A stretch of DNA of 64,000 nt from Oscillospiraceae bacterium (lineage in GTDB: Bacteria > Bacillota > Clostridia > Oscillospirales > Ruminococcaceae). Location of the stretch: NCBI GenBank assembly GCA_020054675.1, contig JAIHAL010000003.1, positions 281,135 to 345,134 of the forward strand, written 5' to 3'. Made by a program: the position numbers and the translations under genes. This document shows positions 1 through 8,375 of this stretch, in pieces. The notes beneath the pieces are model-generated. The model made no database searches. It was given only the letters and a program-made list of their open reading frames with translations, and was not told the origin of the DNA. The stretch's first letter is position 1. Each line of letters begins with the position of its first letter.

Positions 1-1128
1 ATCAAGTTTTTCCTTTGCAGTTTTTACGGCTTTATCAAGTTCAGCTGTTCCGGACGAAAGGCTTTGCGCGCCGGAAGCTATCTGTCCGGATGCGGACTCA
101 AGTTTTGCAGCTCCGCCGTTTGCCGTTTTTATGCCTTGTTCAAGACTTTTTGCGCCTGCCGCAAGCTTTGATGCACCGTCAGAAAGCTGTGATGATGCCG
201 CCGAAAGCTGTGTTCCGGCACTTTGAAGCGAAGACACCGCCGCTGCATTCTGCGGATTTGAAAGCTTTTGGATAAATGCCGCAAACTGCGGGTCTGAAAG
301 CAGTTCAGGATGCGCTTTTACATAAGCGCTTATGAAAGAAGATGTTTCGTTTACGCTTGAAATAAGGCTGTTAACTCCGGATACATATGAATTTATGCCG
401 TTATTGAGTGTTGATGCTCCCGAAGCAAGGGCCTGTGCCGATGTGCTTGCCGTCTGGGAACCGGATTGCAGCGAATCCATGCCTTTTTTAAGTTCGCCAA
501 TTCCTGCTGAAAGCTGTGATGTCCCGTCTTTCAGCGAATTTGCCCCATCGGAAAGCTTTGAGGTTCCGTCTGAAAGTTCCCCAAGTCCGTCGGAAAGCTC
601 ATCAAGTTTTCCCGGCATGCCGTTTACCTGGTCGGCAAGGGTATCAACCATTTCTTTGGTAATGGATTCCCTTAGACCTTTTTCCATTTCAAGCACTGCA
701 CGGCTTAAAATCTGTCCTGCAAGGTAATTTCTCTTTTCATTTGCGGAAAATATTATTTCCGCCGTTTGCTTGTCTTTTTCATCGGCACTTGCTATGCATT
801 CCGAAAAATTCTCCGGAATTTTTATCATTGCATAGTATTTTTTGTCCTCAGTGCCTTTTTTTGCATCATCTTCATCGGTAAAGGAAAATTTGAAGCTGCC
901 GTCCTCTTTCAGCTTATCGCAGAATTCATTTCCCAAATTCCTCTGCTCGCTGTTGATTTCGGCGCCCGCATCGTTGTTTACAACCGCCACGGGAAGATTT
1001 TCAAGCTTTGAATACGGGTCCCAGAATGCGCTTAAATAAAAAAAGCTGTACATAAGCGGGATTATTACAACCCCTATGATTACGGCAATTTTTATTATGT
1101 TGTTTTTGGTAAAAATTTTCTTTGCCAT
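1..1128 (-). CDS. YhgE/Pip-family membrane protein, N-terminal part (runs off window)
   Basis: This reading frame is open from position 1128 down to base 1, so only about 376 N-terminal residues are present and the C-terminal membrane half lies outside. A membrane segment near residues 9-32 is followed by an extracellular region, then a long stretch of repeated short units of the type LSDGxxxLxDG and LxxGxxxL from about residue 170 on. This is the hallmark of the YhgE/Pip (phage infection protein) family, usually with a C-terminal ABC-2-like membrane domain and linked to type VII-like secretion or phage adsorption. The ATG at 1128 lies 11 bases after GAGAGG; an in-frame ATG at 1137 is closer. 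A 78-aa gene diverges from it. Family assignment is firm; the role in this organism is not known. Confidence 0.85.
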   Translation of the reverse strand, partial: MAKKIFTKNNIIKIAVIIGVVIIPLMYSFFYLSAFWDPYSKLENLPVAVVNNDAGAEINSEQRNLGNEFCDKLKEDGSFKFSFTDEDDAKKGTEDKKYYAMIKIPENFSECIASADEKDKQTAEIIFSANEKRNYLAGQILSRAVLEMEKGLRESITKEMVDTLADQVNGMPGKLDELSDGLGELSDGTSKLSDGANSLKDGTSQLSAGIGELKKGMDSLQSGSQTASTSAQALASGASTLNNGINSYVSGVNSLISSVNETSSFISAYVKAHPELLSDPQFAAFIQKLSNPQNAAAVSSLQSAGTQLSAASSQLSDGASKLAAGAKSLEQGIKTANGGAAKLESASGQIASGAQSLSSGTAELDKAVKTAKEKLD

Positions 1129-1231
1129 AAAAGTCATTACCTCTCTTTCATGACAAAGTATAGCACCACACTCCGATTTTGTAATTAGACTTTAACAATT
1201 CGTTGTCAAAATTAATTACACCGCAAAAAAA

Positions 1232-1250
1232 TTGTCTTGTTTTTAGACAA
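1232..1250. promoter_or_regulatory. Perfect inverted repeat in divergent promoter region (candidate operator)
   Basis: TTGTCT and AGACAA arms (1232-1237 and 1245-1250) are separated by seven bases, in the 180-bp space between the YhgE gene and the divergent 78-aa gene. Further TTGTC words stand at 1203 and 1261. The arrangement resembles a repressor or TetR-type operator, and YhgE genes are often beside TetR regulators, but no regulator gene is visible here. Inference only. Confidence 0.35.
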
Positions 1251-1316
1251 CGAGGCGGATTTGTCTATGGAAAAAAAACTTTGCAGATGTAAAATATAAT
1301 CAAAGAGGTGTTCATA

Positions 1317-1553
1317 ATGTCAGAATCAAAATTAAAACATGCCGCACTCAGCCTTGCAGCGGATATTACATTAAAAAGCATGCGGCATTCGCCGGAAAGA
1401 TGCGCAAGAAATCTCATGGAGCTGGGGCTTTCCGCGTATCCTTCAAGCGTTTCAAAAGAAGATCATGACATTGTGTACGAATCTTTTAAAATCTTATGCA
1501 AAAAAGGGGACGCCGCAAAGGCAAAGGATTTGTTTTTATCTATATTTAAATAG
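1317..1553 (+). CDS. Small hypothetical protein (78 aa)
   Basis: A 78-residue protein of mixed helical character with Cys, Arg and Lys residues and no signal peptide or membrane segment. The ATG at 1317 is chosen because AAAGAGGTG at 1302-1310 sits seven bases upstream; the GTG at 1308 lies inside that ribosome site. A TATAAT box is seen at 1295-1300, close to the start, without a clear -35. The gene diverges from the YhgE gene and ends just before a hairpin terminator. The last part (residues about 45-78) reads as two amphipathic helices. I do not recognise the family. Confidence 0.6.
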   Translation: MSESKLKHAALSLAADITLKSMRHSPERCARNLMELGLSAYPSSVSKEDHDIVYESFKILCKKGDAAKAKDLFLSIFK

Positions 1554-1572
1554 AATCCATGCTTTCCCACTG

Positions 1573-1613
1573 AAAAATCCGCAAAGGTCAAAAGCCTTTT
1601 GCGGATTTTTCTT
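1573..1613. terminator. Bidirectional rho-independent terminator
   Basis: AAAAATCCGCAAA pairs with TTTGCGGATTTTT across a short loop, giving U-runs on both strands. It closes the 78-aa gene and the convergent antiporter gene. Confidence 0.85.
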
Positions 1614-2666
1614 TTATCCGATTATAAAAAATCCCACCGCAACTATAATGTAGACCGAAAGAAGCTTTAAGCCCTCCATCCAATTTGTCTTTCCGGAGGA
1701 AACAATCTGGTTTGCAATCAGTACGCTCGCACCGAATATAAAAAGCTCCACAGGCTTGAAAACTATGCTCATCGGCGTAAAGAAAAGGCTTAAAAGCACA
1801 AGCAAGGGTATTACGAACAATGCTACCTGCAAGCTCGAACCAACCGAAATTTCAATGGTAATATCCATTTTATTTTTAAGCGCCATCATCATTGCAGTGC
1901 TGTTTTCTGCGGCATTTCCCACCGTAGGGATAAGTATGAGTCCTATGAACATCTTGGGAATTTCTATAATTTCCGTCATAGGTTCAATGCTTTCAACCAA
2001 AAGTTCGGATTCAACCGCAATGAACACAGCCGAAACCGCAAGAATAACTATGCTTGCAGGAAAACTCCATTTGGCATCTATATCCTCGGCATGCTCAACG
2101 CCATACAGGTCCTCTTTTGTCTTAAAAGAATAAATAAGTCCCACAATATAAATCACAAGCAGTATAACGCTTGTAATTATGCTGAGGCCTCCGTATTTCC
2201 CCGTTATGTCGCCCTCAGAAACGGAATGGGAAAGGAAAAACACCGCCGGAATGGCAAGCCCTACAACCGCAAAAAGCAGCATTGTTGAAGTAAAGGCTCC
2301 CCCTCTGGCGTCAAAATTAAGTTCTTTATGTTTAAGGCCGCCTATAAAAATGCTGCAGCCCAAAACCAGCAGGATGTTCCCCAGAACCGAACCGGCAAGT
2401 GATGCCTTTACCACATCAAGCATTCCCGCTTTAAGCGCGAAAAAGGCAATTATAAGCTCGGTTGCATTCCCAAGCGTTGCATTTAAAAATCCGCCAAGCT
2501 TTGGGCCGGAATAGGCGGCAATTTCCTCGGTAGCCATGCCAAGATATCCCGCAAGCGGAACAACTGCAAGGCAGGTCATAAAAAATACCGCGGCCGCATT
2601 CCATCCTAAAAAATATCCCGCAATGCTGAGCGGAACAAAAACAAGCAAATATTTAATGTATTTCAT
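1614..2666 (-). CDS. Ca2+/H+ antiporter (CaCA superfamily, CAX type)
   Basis: A 350-residue integral membrane protein with about ten or eleven hydrophobic helices in two homologous halves. The two ion-binding alpha-repeat motifs are visible: GNATE at residues 66-70 and GNAAEN at 251-256, both with the acidic residue that binds Ca2+ in the family. An acidic loop (about 185-195) separates the halves. It should export cytosolic Ca2+ in exchange for protons. The start is placed at the ATG at 2666, preceded by GGGGGAA, because upstream in-frame codons encode a non-hydrophobic extension with no ribosome site. It diverges from the Lrp-type gene. Family call is strong; ion selectivity is inferred. 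Confidence 0.9.
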   Translation of the reverse strand: MKYIKYLLVFVPLSIAGYFLGWNAAAVFFMTCLAVVPLAGYLGMATEEIAAYSGPKLGGFLNATLGNATELIIAFFALKAGMLDVVKASLAGSVLGNILLVLGCSIFIGGLKHKELNFDARGGAFTSTMLLFAVVGLAIPAVFFLSHSVSEGDITGKYGGLSIITSVILLVIYIVGLIYSFKTKEDLYGVEHAEDIDAKWSFPASIVILAVSAVFIAVESELLVESIEPMTEIIEIPKMFIGLILIPTVGNAAENSTAMMMALKNKMDITIEISVGSSLQVALFVIPLLVLLSLFFTPMSIVFKPVELFIFGASVLIANQIVSSGKTNWMEGLKLLSVYIIVAVGFFIIG

Positions 2667-2776
2667 GCGTTCCCCCGTACAGAAAATTTTTCCGGTTAAA
2701 ACCGGCTTACTATCCATTATATCGGTGTGGCACGAAAATGTTAAAAAAATTGGCGCAGGAGCCTTTGCTTTTTTTG

Positions 2777-2805
2777 TAGACAAATTTTTAAAAATATAGT
2801 ATAAT
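2777..2805 (+). promoter_or_regulatory. SigA-type promoter for the Lrp-aminotransferase-ispE run
   Basis: TAGACA (2777-2782), 17-base spacer, TATAAT (2800-2805), 50 bases before the Lrp start. Confidence 0.75.
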
Positions 2806-2855
2806 GAATTCGGTATGCAAAATGCCAAGTATTTTTGAAACAGGAGGTAAATGCT

Positions 2856-3335
2856 ATGGACACGCTGCTCGGCCTTTTAAAGCAAAACGCAAGACTTTCA
2901 AACGCTCAGCTTGCGGCAATGCTTTCAATGACGGAGGATGAAGTCGCCGCCAAGATTGAGGAGTATGAAAAGGCGGGAATTATCAAGGGTTACAGCGTTA
3001 TCCTTGACGAAGAAAAAGCCGACAAGGACCTTGTAACCGCGTTTATTGAGCTTAAAGTGACTCCCCAGCCGGAATTTGGCTTTGATGAAATAGCCAGAAC
3101 GGTTATGATGTATGACGAGGTCGAATCAGTCGCGCTTATGTCCGGAGCATACGACCTTGCCGTTACGGTGAGCGGAACAAATTTAAAGGAAATTGCTTTA
3201 TTTGTCGCACAAAGGCTTTCTACCATTGACGGCGTTCTTTCCACCGCTACCCATTTTGTTCTTAAAAGATACAAAGAAAAAGGGATTTTTATAGGTGCTG
3301 AGGCTGCTGACGAAAGGGGCTTTGTTTCCCCGTGA
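2856..3335 (+). CDS. Lrp/AsnC-family transcriptional regulator
   Basis: A 159-residue protein with an N-terminal AsnC-type winged helix (about residues 5-55, ending in the typical phrase AGIIKGYSVILDEEK) and a C-terminal RAM/effector-binding ferredoxin-like domain (about 65-140). The family senses amino acids as dimers or octamers. ATG at 2856 follows CAGGAGG with good spacing. Its stop overlaps the GTG start of the next gene by four bases (GTGA), so it is translationally coupled to an aminotransferase, a common pairing in Firmicutes in which the regulator probably controls its own operon in response to an amino acid. Ligand unknown. Confidence 0.92.
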   Translation: MDTLLGLLKQNARLSNAQLAAMLSMTEDEVAAKIEEYEKAGIIKGYSVILDEEKADKDLVTAFIELKVTPQPEFGFDEIARTVMMYDEVESVALMSGAYDLAVTVSGTNLKEIALFVAQRLSTIDGVLSTATHFVLKRYKEKGIFIGAEAADERGFVSP

Positions 3336-4504
3336 TTGATTATGATAAAATCATTCCCGATGTGGTCAAGGGAATAAAGCCATCCGGCATAAGAAGATTT
3401 TTTGATATTGCCTCAGAGCTGGAAGGCGTAATTTCGCTTGGTGTGGGCGAGCCGGATTTCCCTACCCCGTGGGCCGTTCGCAAAACGGCAATAAAAACCC
3501 TTGAAAAAGGTAAAACGGTTTATACCGCAAATTCGGGACTTATCGAATTAAGGCAGGCTATAAGCGCATATCTTAACCGCCGCTTTAAGCTTGAATACAA
3601 TCCCAAAAACGAAATGATTGTAACTGTCGGCGGTTCAGAAGCAATAGACCTTGGGATACGCGCGCTTATCCGCCCTGGCGACGAGGTCTTGATTGTTGAG
3701 CCTTGCTTTGTATGCTACGGCCCGCTTGTGGAGCTTGCGGGAGGAATCCCTGTTCCAATCGAAACAAAGGAAGAAGATAATTTCAAGCTTACCGCCAAGG
3801 CGCTTAAAGAAAAAATCACAGAAAAGACAAAGGTTTTAATACTCCCCTACCCTAACAATCCCACCGGAGCGGTTATGAAGAGGGAAGACCTTGAACCAAT
3901 TGCCGAGGTTTTAAGGGAAACAAACATTATTGTAATCTCCGATGAAATTTACTGTGAACTTACATACGGCTTTGAACACACTTCCATTGCCGCTCTTGAC
4001 GGCATGAGAGAAAGGACTTTGCTCATAAACGGATTTTCAAAATCCTATGCAATGACCGGATGGAGACTTGGCTATGTGGCTGGCCCCGCTCCGATTATAT
4101 CCCAAATGCTCAAGCTGCACCAGTATGCAATAATGTGTTCGCCGACGGTAAGCCAATATGCGGCAATTACAGCTTTAAACGAATGTGACGATGAGGTTAA
4201 AAAAATGGCCGCCGAATACGATTTGAGGAGGAAGCTTTGCGTTGACGGATTCAACCGCATGGGTCTTTCATGCTTTAATCCGGAAGGCGCGTTTTACGTC
4301 TTCCCTTCAATAAAAAGCACGGGTCTTTCCAGCGAGGAATTCTGCACAAGGCTTGTAAATGAGTACAAAGTTGCAGTTGTTCCCGGAAACGCATTCGGAA
4401 AAAGCGGAGAAGGTTATGTCAGGGTTTCATATGCTTATTCAATAAAGCATATAATTGAAGCATTAAAGAGGATAGAAATGTTCCTTGACAGCTTAAAAAA
4501 ATAA
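3332..4504 (+). CDS. PLP-dependent aminotransferase, class I/II (aromatic/aspartate type)
   Basis: 390 residues, full length for fold-type I aminotransferases. The pyridoxal lysine is K237 in GFSKSYAMTGWRLGY; the cofactor-binding residues N176 (PYPNNPTG) and D204 (ISDEIY) are present, as is the C-terminal YVRVSYA arginine that holds the substrate carboxylate. It starts with GTG at 3332, inside the Lrp stop region, and the sequence beginning IDYDK...IKPSGIRRFFD matches the usual N-terminus of the family. It most resembles PatA/AraT-like enzymes that transaminate aromatic or branched amino acids with 2-oxoglutarate; the exact substrate cannot be read off. Confidence 0.92.
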   Translation: MIDYDKIIPDVVKGIKPSGIRRFFDIASELEGVISLGVGEPDFPTPWAVRKTAIKTLEKGKTVYTANSGLIELRQAISAYLNRRFKLEYNPKNEMIVTVGGSEAIDLGIRALIRPGDEVLIVEPCFVCYGPLVELAGGIPVPIETKEEDNFKLTAKALKEKITEKTKVLILPYPNNPTGAVMKREDLEPIAEVLRETNIIVISDEIYCELTYGFEHTSIAALDGMRERTLLINGFSKSYAMTGWRLGYVAGPAPIISQMLKLHQYAIMCSPTVSQYAAITALNECDDEVKKMAAEYDLRRKLCVDGFNRMGLSCFNPEGAFYVFPSIKSTGLSSEEFCTRLVNEYKVAVVPGNAFGKSGEGYVRVSYAYSIKHIIEALKRIEMFLDSLKK

Positions 4505-4561
4505 AAATCCTTTTGGATATTACGGGCAAATGCCCTTGCATATGGAGGAAATATATTTAAT

Positions 4562-5440
4562 ATGGATAGTTCAGTTGCCGTCCGAACGCCCGCGAAGATA
4601 AATTTGACTTTGGATATTGTAGGAAAACGTTCGGATGGTTACCACTTTATGAAAACGGTCATGCAGTCCGTTTCAATCTGCGATACGGTTTCGGTTGAGC
4701 TTACGGATAAGGACGGAATTGAAATTTCCTGCGACGACGAAAACGTTCCGCGGGATGAGAAAAACATAGTACATAAGGCGGCGGCGGCTTTCTTCGAATA
4801 TACAAAATTAAAGCCGTGCGGACTTGATATTTCAATTGAAAAAAACATACCCATGCAGGCCGGACTTGCAGGCGGAAGCGCAAATGCCGCCGGAGTCATA
4901 GTTGCATTGAATGAACTTTTTGAAACAGAGCTTTCAACTCATCAGCTTTGTGAAATAGGAGTAAAGGTCGGTGCGGATGTGCCATTTTGCATTGCGGGCG
5001 GAACCGCTCTTGCTGAGGGAATAGGCGAAATCCTTACTCCGCTCCCGGCCATGCCCGAATGCAGCATAGTTGTCGCAAAGGGAAAAGAAGGAATTTCAAC
5101 TGCAGAGGCTTTTAAAAAGTACGACGGTCTTATAATAGAAAAACACCCGGACAATGATGAAATGGTTGTCGCCCTTGCTGTGGGAAATATTGAAAAAATC
5201 GGCGAGCTTTGCATGAATGTGCTTGAAGAAGCGGCAGATATCCCCGAAATTCAAATGATAAAAAAGACCATGCTTGATTGCGGCGCCCTATGCGCTGTAA
5301 TGACCGGAAGCGGTTCGGCGGTATACGGGATTTTTCCAAAGAAAAAGCATGCGCTTGCCTGCCTTGATGAGCTTGACGGCCTTGCGGATTTTGCAAAGCT
5401 TTGCACGCCAATTGATTCTGGTGCTCAAATCATAAAGTGA
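4562..5440 (+). CDS. ispE: 4-diphosphocytidyl-2-C-methyl-D-erythritol kinase
   Basis: 292-residue GHMP kinase of the MEP isoprenoid pathway, phosphorylating CDP-methylerythritol with ATP. The N-terminal phrase PAKINLTLDIVGKRSDGYH is diagnostic for IspE, and the GHMP ATP loop is seen at residues 99-112 (MQAGLAGGSANAAG). The C-terminal MTGSGSAVYGIF motif is also present. ATG at 4562 follows a GGAGG site. It lies 57 bases after the aminotransferase on the same strand, so probably shares its transcript, and is followed by a hairpin terminator. Confidence 0.95.
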   Translation: MDSSVAVRTPAKINLTLDIVGKRSDGYHFMKTVMQSVSICDTVSVELTDKDGIEISCDDENVPRDEKNIVHKAAAAFFEYTKLKPCGLDISIEKNIPMQAGLAGGSANAAGVIVALNELFETELSTHQLCEIGVKVGADVPFCIAGGTALAEGIGEILTPLPAMPECSIVVAKGKEGISTAEAFKKYDGLIIEKHPDNDEMVVALAVGNIEKIGELCMNVLEEAADIPEIQMIKKTMLDCGALCAVMTGSGSAVYGIFPKKKHALACLDELDGLADFAKLCTPIDSGAQIIK

Positions 5441-5516
5441 ATAAACTTGCATTTTTAAAATATTTACTTTAAAATCTTTAAAAATTTAAATTTCAGTTAT
5501 AAAATTAAATTGTTTA

Positions 5517-5549
5517 AAGGGCGCATATATGTTGGATGCGCCTTTTTTA
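5517..5549 (+). terminator. Rho-independent terminator after ispE
   Basis: GGCGCAT and ATGCGCC arms with a 9-base loop, then TTTTTT. It ends the ispE transcript; the MFS gene begins 32 bases later. Confidence 0.8.
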
Positions 5550-5580
5550 TGCTTAAATATATAGCGAAAGGAATTTTATT

Positions 5581-6753
5581 ATGTACTCTCTCCTGCTTGC
5601 AATCATATACATAGCATTTATCAGCCTTGGGCTGCCGGATTCGCTGCTTGGCTCGGCATGGCCTGTCATGTATCCCCAGCTTGGAGTGCCGATGTCTTAT
5701 GCCGGAATTATTACCATGATTATTGCCGGAGGGACCATAATATCCAGCCTTTTATCATACAAGCTGACAAGCCGGCTCGGAGCGGGATTTGTTACCGCAA
5801 TCAGCGTAATGATGACCGCTTTGGCTTTGTTTGGATTTTCCATATCAAACCACTTCCTGCTGCTTTGTCTTTGGGCAATCCCTTATGGCCTTGGCGCGGG
5901 AGCAGTCGATGCGGCTTTGAACAATTATGTGGCACTGCATTACGCCTCCCGCCATATGAGCTGGCTGCATTGCTTTTGGGGCGTTGGGGCCTCAATCAGC
6001 CCGTACATCATGAGCTATTGCCTTACAAACGGCTTTGGGTGGCACAACGGATACAGGTCGGTTTCCTTTTTGCAAATAATATTGACAGCAATGCTTTTTA
6101 TAAGCCTACCGCTTTGGAAAAGGGAAAAAACGTCAGAAAACGGTGTTTCTCCAAAAAACGCCTCTCCCCGACTTATGCAAATCTTTAAAATAAAAGGCGT
6201 AAAATTTGTGCTTTCAACATTTTTTTGCTATTGCGCCCTTGAATCCACAACCGGGCTTTGGGCAAGCAGCTATCTTGTAAATTCCCGCGGAATCGATTCT
6301 GAAACCGCGGCAAAATTTGCCTCGCTTTTCTTTTTGGGAATAACCTTTGGCAGGTTCCTCTCCGGCTTTATTGCCGACAAAATGGGGGATAAAACTCTTA
6401 TCCGGCTTGGAACAGGCATATTGCTTTTGGGGATGGCTTTATTGATTTTGCCTGACCGCAGCGGGACGGCTGCTTTGGCCGGACTTGTAATAATCGGTTT
6501 CGGATGCGCTCCGATTTATCCCTCAATAATCCATTCTACACCGGCAAATTTTGGTGAAGAAAACTCTCAGGCAATCATAGGCGTTCAAATGGCAAGCGCT
6601 TATCTCGGAAGCACATTCATGCCCCCTGTTTTCGGTCTTATTGCCGACAAAATAAATATCGGGCTTTATCCCGAATATTTGATTTTATTTGCAGTCCTCA
6701 TGCTCATCACATCTGAAATGCTGAACAAAACAGCAGGAGTAAAATTAAAATAA
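5581..6753 (+). CDS. MFS transporter (12-helix, FucP/sugar-type)
   Basis: 390 residues with twelve hydrophobic segments and a central polar loop at about 180-200 (KREKTSENGVSPKNASP). The first loop SLGLPDSLLGSAWPVM and the second-half loop FGRFLSGFIADKMGDK are typical of the sugar-type MFS branch (FucP/YfkF-like). Substrate cannot be assigned. It has its own ribosome site (GAAAGGA) and lies between the ispE terminator and a tRNA promoter. Confidence 0.85.
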   Translation: MYSLLLAIIYIAFISLGLPDSLLGSAWPVMYPQLGVPMSYAGIITMIIAGGTIISSLLSYKLTSRLGAGFVTAISVMMTALALFGFSISNHFLLLCLWAIPYGLGAGAVDAALNNYVALHYASRHMSWLHCFWGVGASISPYIMSYCLTNGFGWHNGYRSVSFLQIILTAMLFISLPLWKREKTSENGVSPKNASPRLMQIFKIKGVKFVLSTFFCYCALESTTGLWASSYLVNSRGIDSETAAKFASLFFLGITFGRFLSGFIADKMGDKTLIRLGTGILLLGMALLILPDRSGTAALAGLVIIGFGCAPIYPSIIHSTPANFGEENSQAIIGVQMASAYLGSTFMPPVFGLIADKINIGLYPEYLILFAVLMLITSEMLNKTAGVKLK

Positions 6754-6782
6754 AGATTTGCCTCAAAAATTTCAAAAAAAGC

Positions 6783-6811
6783 TTGACATGGACTTGCTAA
6801 TGTGGTAAGAT
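6783..6811 (+). promoter_or_regulatory. Promoter of tRNA-Arg
   Basis: TTGACA (6783-6788), 17 bases, TAAGAT (6806-6811), 18 bases before the mature tRNA. Confidence 0.8.
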
Positions 6812-6828
6812 ATATAAGCGTTAAGTTT

Positions 6829-6905
6829 GCGCCAGTAGCTCAGTCGGATAGAGTAACTGGCTACGAACCAGTAGGTCAGGGGTTCGAGTCCCTTCTGGCG
6901 CGCCA
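6829..6905 (+). tRNA. tRNA-Arg (anticodon ACG)
   Basis: 77 nt including encoded CCA. Acceptor GCGCCAG pairs with CTGGCGC, discriminator G, T-arm with GGTTCGAGTCC, anticodon loop CTACGAA giving ACG. It decodes CGU and, with A34 to inosine, CGC/CGA. It has its own promoter and terminator. Confidence 0.97.
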
Positions 6906-6917
6906 GCTTTCAACGCT

Positions 6918-6950
6918 ATGCCGAACTTGTTTTTAGGTTCGGCATTTTTT
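6918..6950 (+). terminator. Terminator after tRNA-Arg
   Basis: ATGCCGAAC and GTTCGGCAT arms, then TTTTTT. It insulates the tRNA from the GH5 gene. Confidence 0.88.
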
Positions 6951-6995
6951 GCATTGTTGTTTGAATACGATTACAATGAAACGGAGGCTCCCAAA

Positions 6996-8276
6996 ATGAA
7001 AAAAAGCTTTGTTTTGTCCGCGGTTATCCTTTCCTTTATTTTAGGCGGCTGTTCAAATTCCGCAAAATCCTCTGACATTACGGTGCAAACCGAAACTGCT
7101 CAAACTTCAAGCGAAACATCACCCGCGTCCTCGCAAGAAAATTCAGCCATTGTCCTTTCAATCCCGGAAATAAACCTGCAAAAGAAAACCCTGCCCGAAA
7201 ATGAGGCAATTGATTTTGTACGCAACATGAAGGCCGGATGGAACCTCGGCAATACCTTTGACGCAGTTTCCGACGGAGGATACAATGAGGCAACGGAAAT
7301 GAAAATCGAATCTTCATGGTGCGGAGTTGCCACTACAAAAGAAATGATAGACGAAATTAAAAAAGCAGGATTTAATACCGTGCGCATACCCGTTTCATGG
7401 CACAATCACCTTACCGACGGCAATTTTACAATAAGCCAAAAATGGCTTGACAGGGTAAAAGAAGTCGTTGATTATGCAATAAGCAATGATATGTATGCAA
7501 TAATCAACATCCACCACGATATAGACAAAGCATACTATTATCCATCAAGCGAATGCCTTGAAAATTCCAAGAGATATATTTCTTCAATATGGACCCAGCT
7601 TTGCCAAAAATTTGGAGATTATGACAACCGTCTTATTTTTGAATCGGTAAACGAACCGCGCCTTGCCGGCACAAACTACGAATGGTGGTTTGACAAAAAC
7701 AGTGCACAGTGCATTGACGCGGCAAACTGCATAAACGAACTTAACCAGCTTTTTGTGGACACGGTACGCGCATCCGGCGGAAACAATGCCTCGCGCTATT
7801 TGATGTGCCCCGGATATTCGGCATCGGCAAGCTCGGCGCTTATGGACGAATTCAAGCTTCCAAAAGACAGCGTGCAAAACAGGCTCATAGTTTCAGTGCA
7901 TGCCTATACGCCGTATAATTTTGCCCTGCAAGGCCTTAACGAAAGCGGCAGCAAATCAGACTTCAAAGCCTCCAACTCTTCCGATACAGGTGAAATAACA
8001 AGCTTTATGGACAGTCTTTACCAAAAATTTATAAGCAATGGGATTCCCGTTGTAATAGGAGAATTCGGGGCAAGGGACAAAAATTCAAACACTCAGGCAA
8101 GGATTGATTTCTCCGCATATTATGTTGCATGCGCCCGCGCAAACGGGATTACCTGCTGCTGGTGGGACAACAATGCTTTTTCCGGCAGTGGCGAAAACTT
8201 CGGGATTTTCGACAGAAAATCCCTCTCATGGAAATACCCCGAAATAAAGGATGCAATAATAAAATACTGCCAGTAA
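6996..8276 (+). CDS. Secreted GH5 glycoside hydrolase lipoprotein (cellulase type)
   Basis: 426 residues. A lipoprotein signal ends in ILGGC with lipid-bearing Cys19, followed by a Thr/Ser/Glu-rich linker (about 20-60) and a GH5 barrel. Landmarks are MKAGWNLGNTFDA (78-90), TVRIPVSW (128-135), the acid/base E220 in ESVNEPR and the nucleophile E356 in VIGEFGARDKN. GH5 subfamilies with this signature cleave beta-1,4-glucans or related hemicelluloses, so it is a cell-surface beta-glucanase. The ATG at 6996 is chosen since earlier in-frame codons fall in the tRNA terminator; ACGGAGG lies 13 bases upstream. A tight hairpin terminator follows. No carbohydrate-binding module is seen. Exact glucan is not determined. 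Confidence 0.93.
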   Translation: MKKSFVLSAVILSFILGGCSNSAKSSDITVQTETAQTSSETSPASSQENSAIVLSIPEINLQKKTLPENEAIDFVRNMKAGWNLGNTFDAVSDGGYNEATEMKIESSWCGVATTKEMIDEIKKAGFNTVRIPVSWHNHLTDGNFTISQKWLDRVKEVVDYAISNDMYAIINIHHDIDKAYYYPSSECLENSKRYISSIWTQLCQKFGDYDNRLIFESVNEPRLAGTNYEWWFDKNSAQCIDAANCINELNQLFVDTVRASGGNNASRYLMCPGYSASASSALMDEFKLPKDSVQNRLIVSVHAYTPYNFALQGLNESGSKSDFKASNSSDTGEITSFMDSLYQKFISNGIPVVIGEFGARDKNSNTQARIDFSAYYVACARANGITCCWWDNNAFSGSGENFGIFDRKSLSWKYPEIKDAIIKYCQ

Positions 8277-8278
8277 AA

Positions 8279-8306
8279 AAGAAGCCGTCAATTTGACGGC
8301 TTCTTT
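8279..8306 (+). terminator. Terminator after GH5 gene
   Basis: GAAGCCGTCA and TGACGGCTTC arms with a 3-base loop, then TTT. Confidence 0.85.
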
Positions 8307-8375
8307 GATTTTTTACAAAAATTTGACTTTGCCAAAACATTTTTCCTTTATTATTTTTTAAAAGGAGTGTGCAAA

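Noticed and set aside
332..727. 131-codon plus-strand frame, Ser/Pro-rich
   Set aside because: It lies antisense to the repeat region of the YhgE gene and has no ribosome site or recognisable fold.
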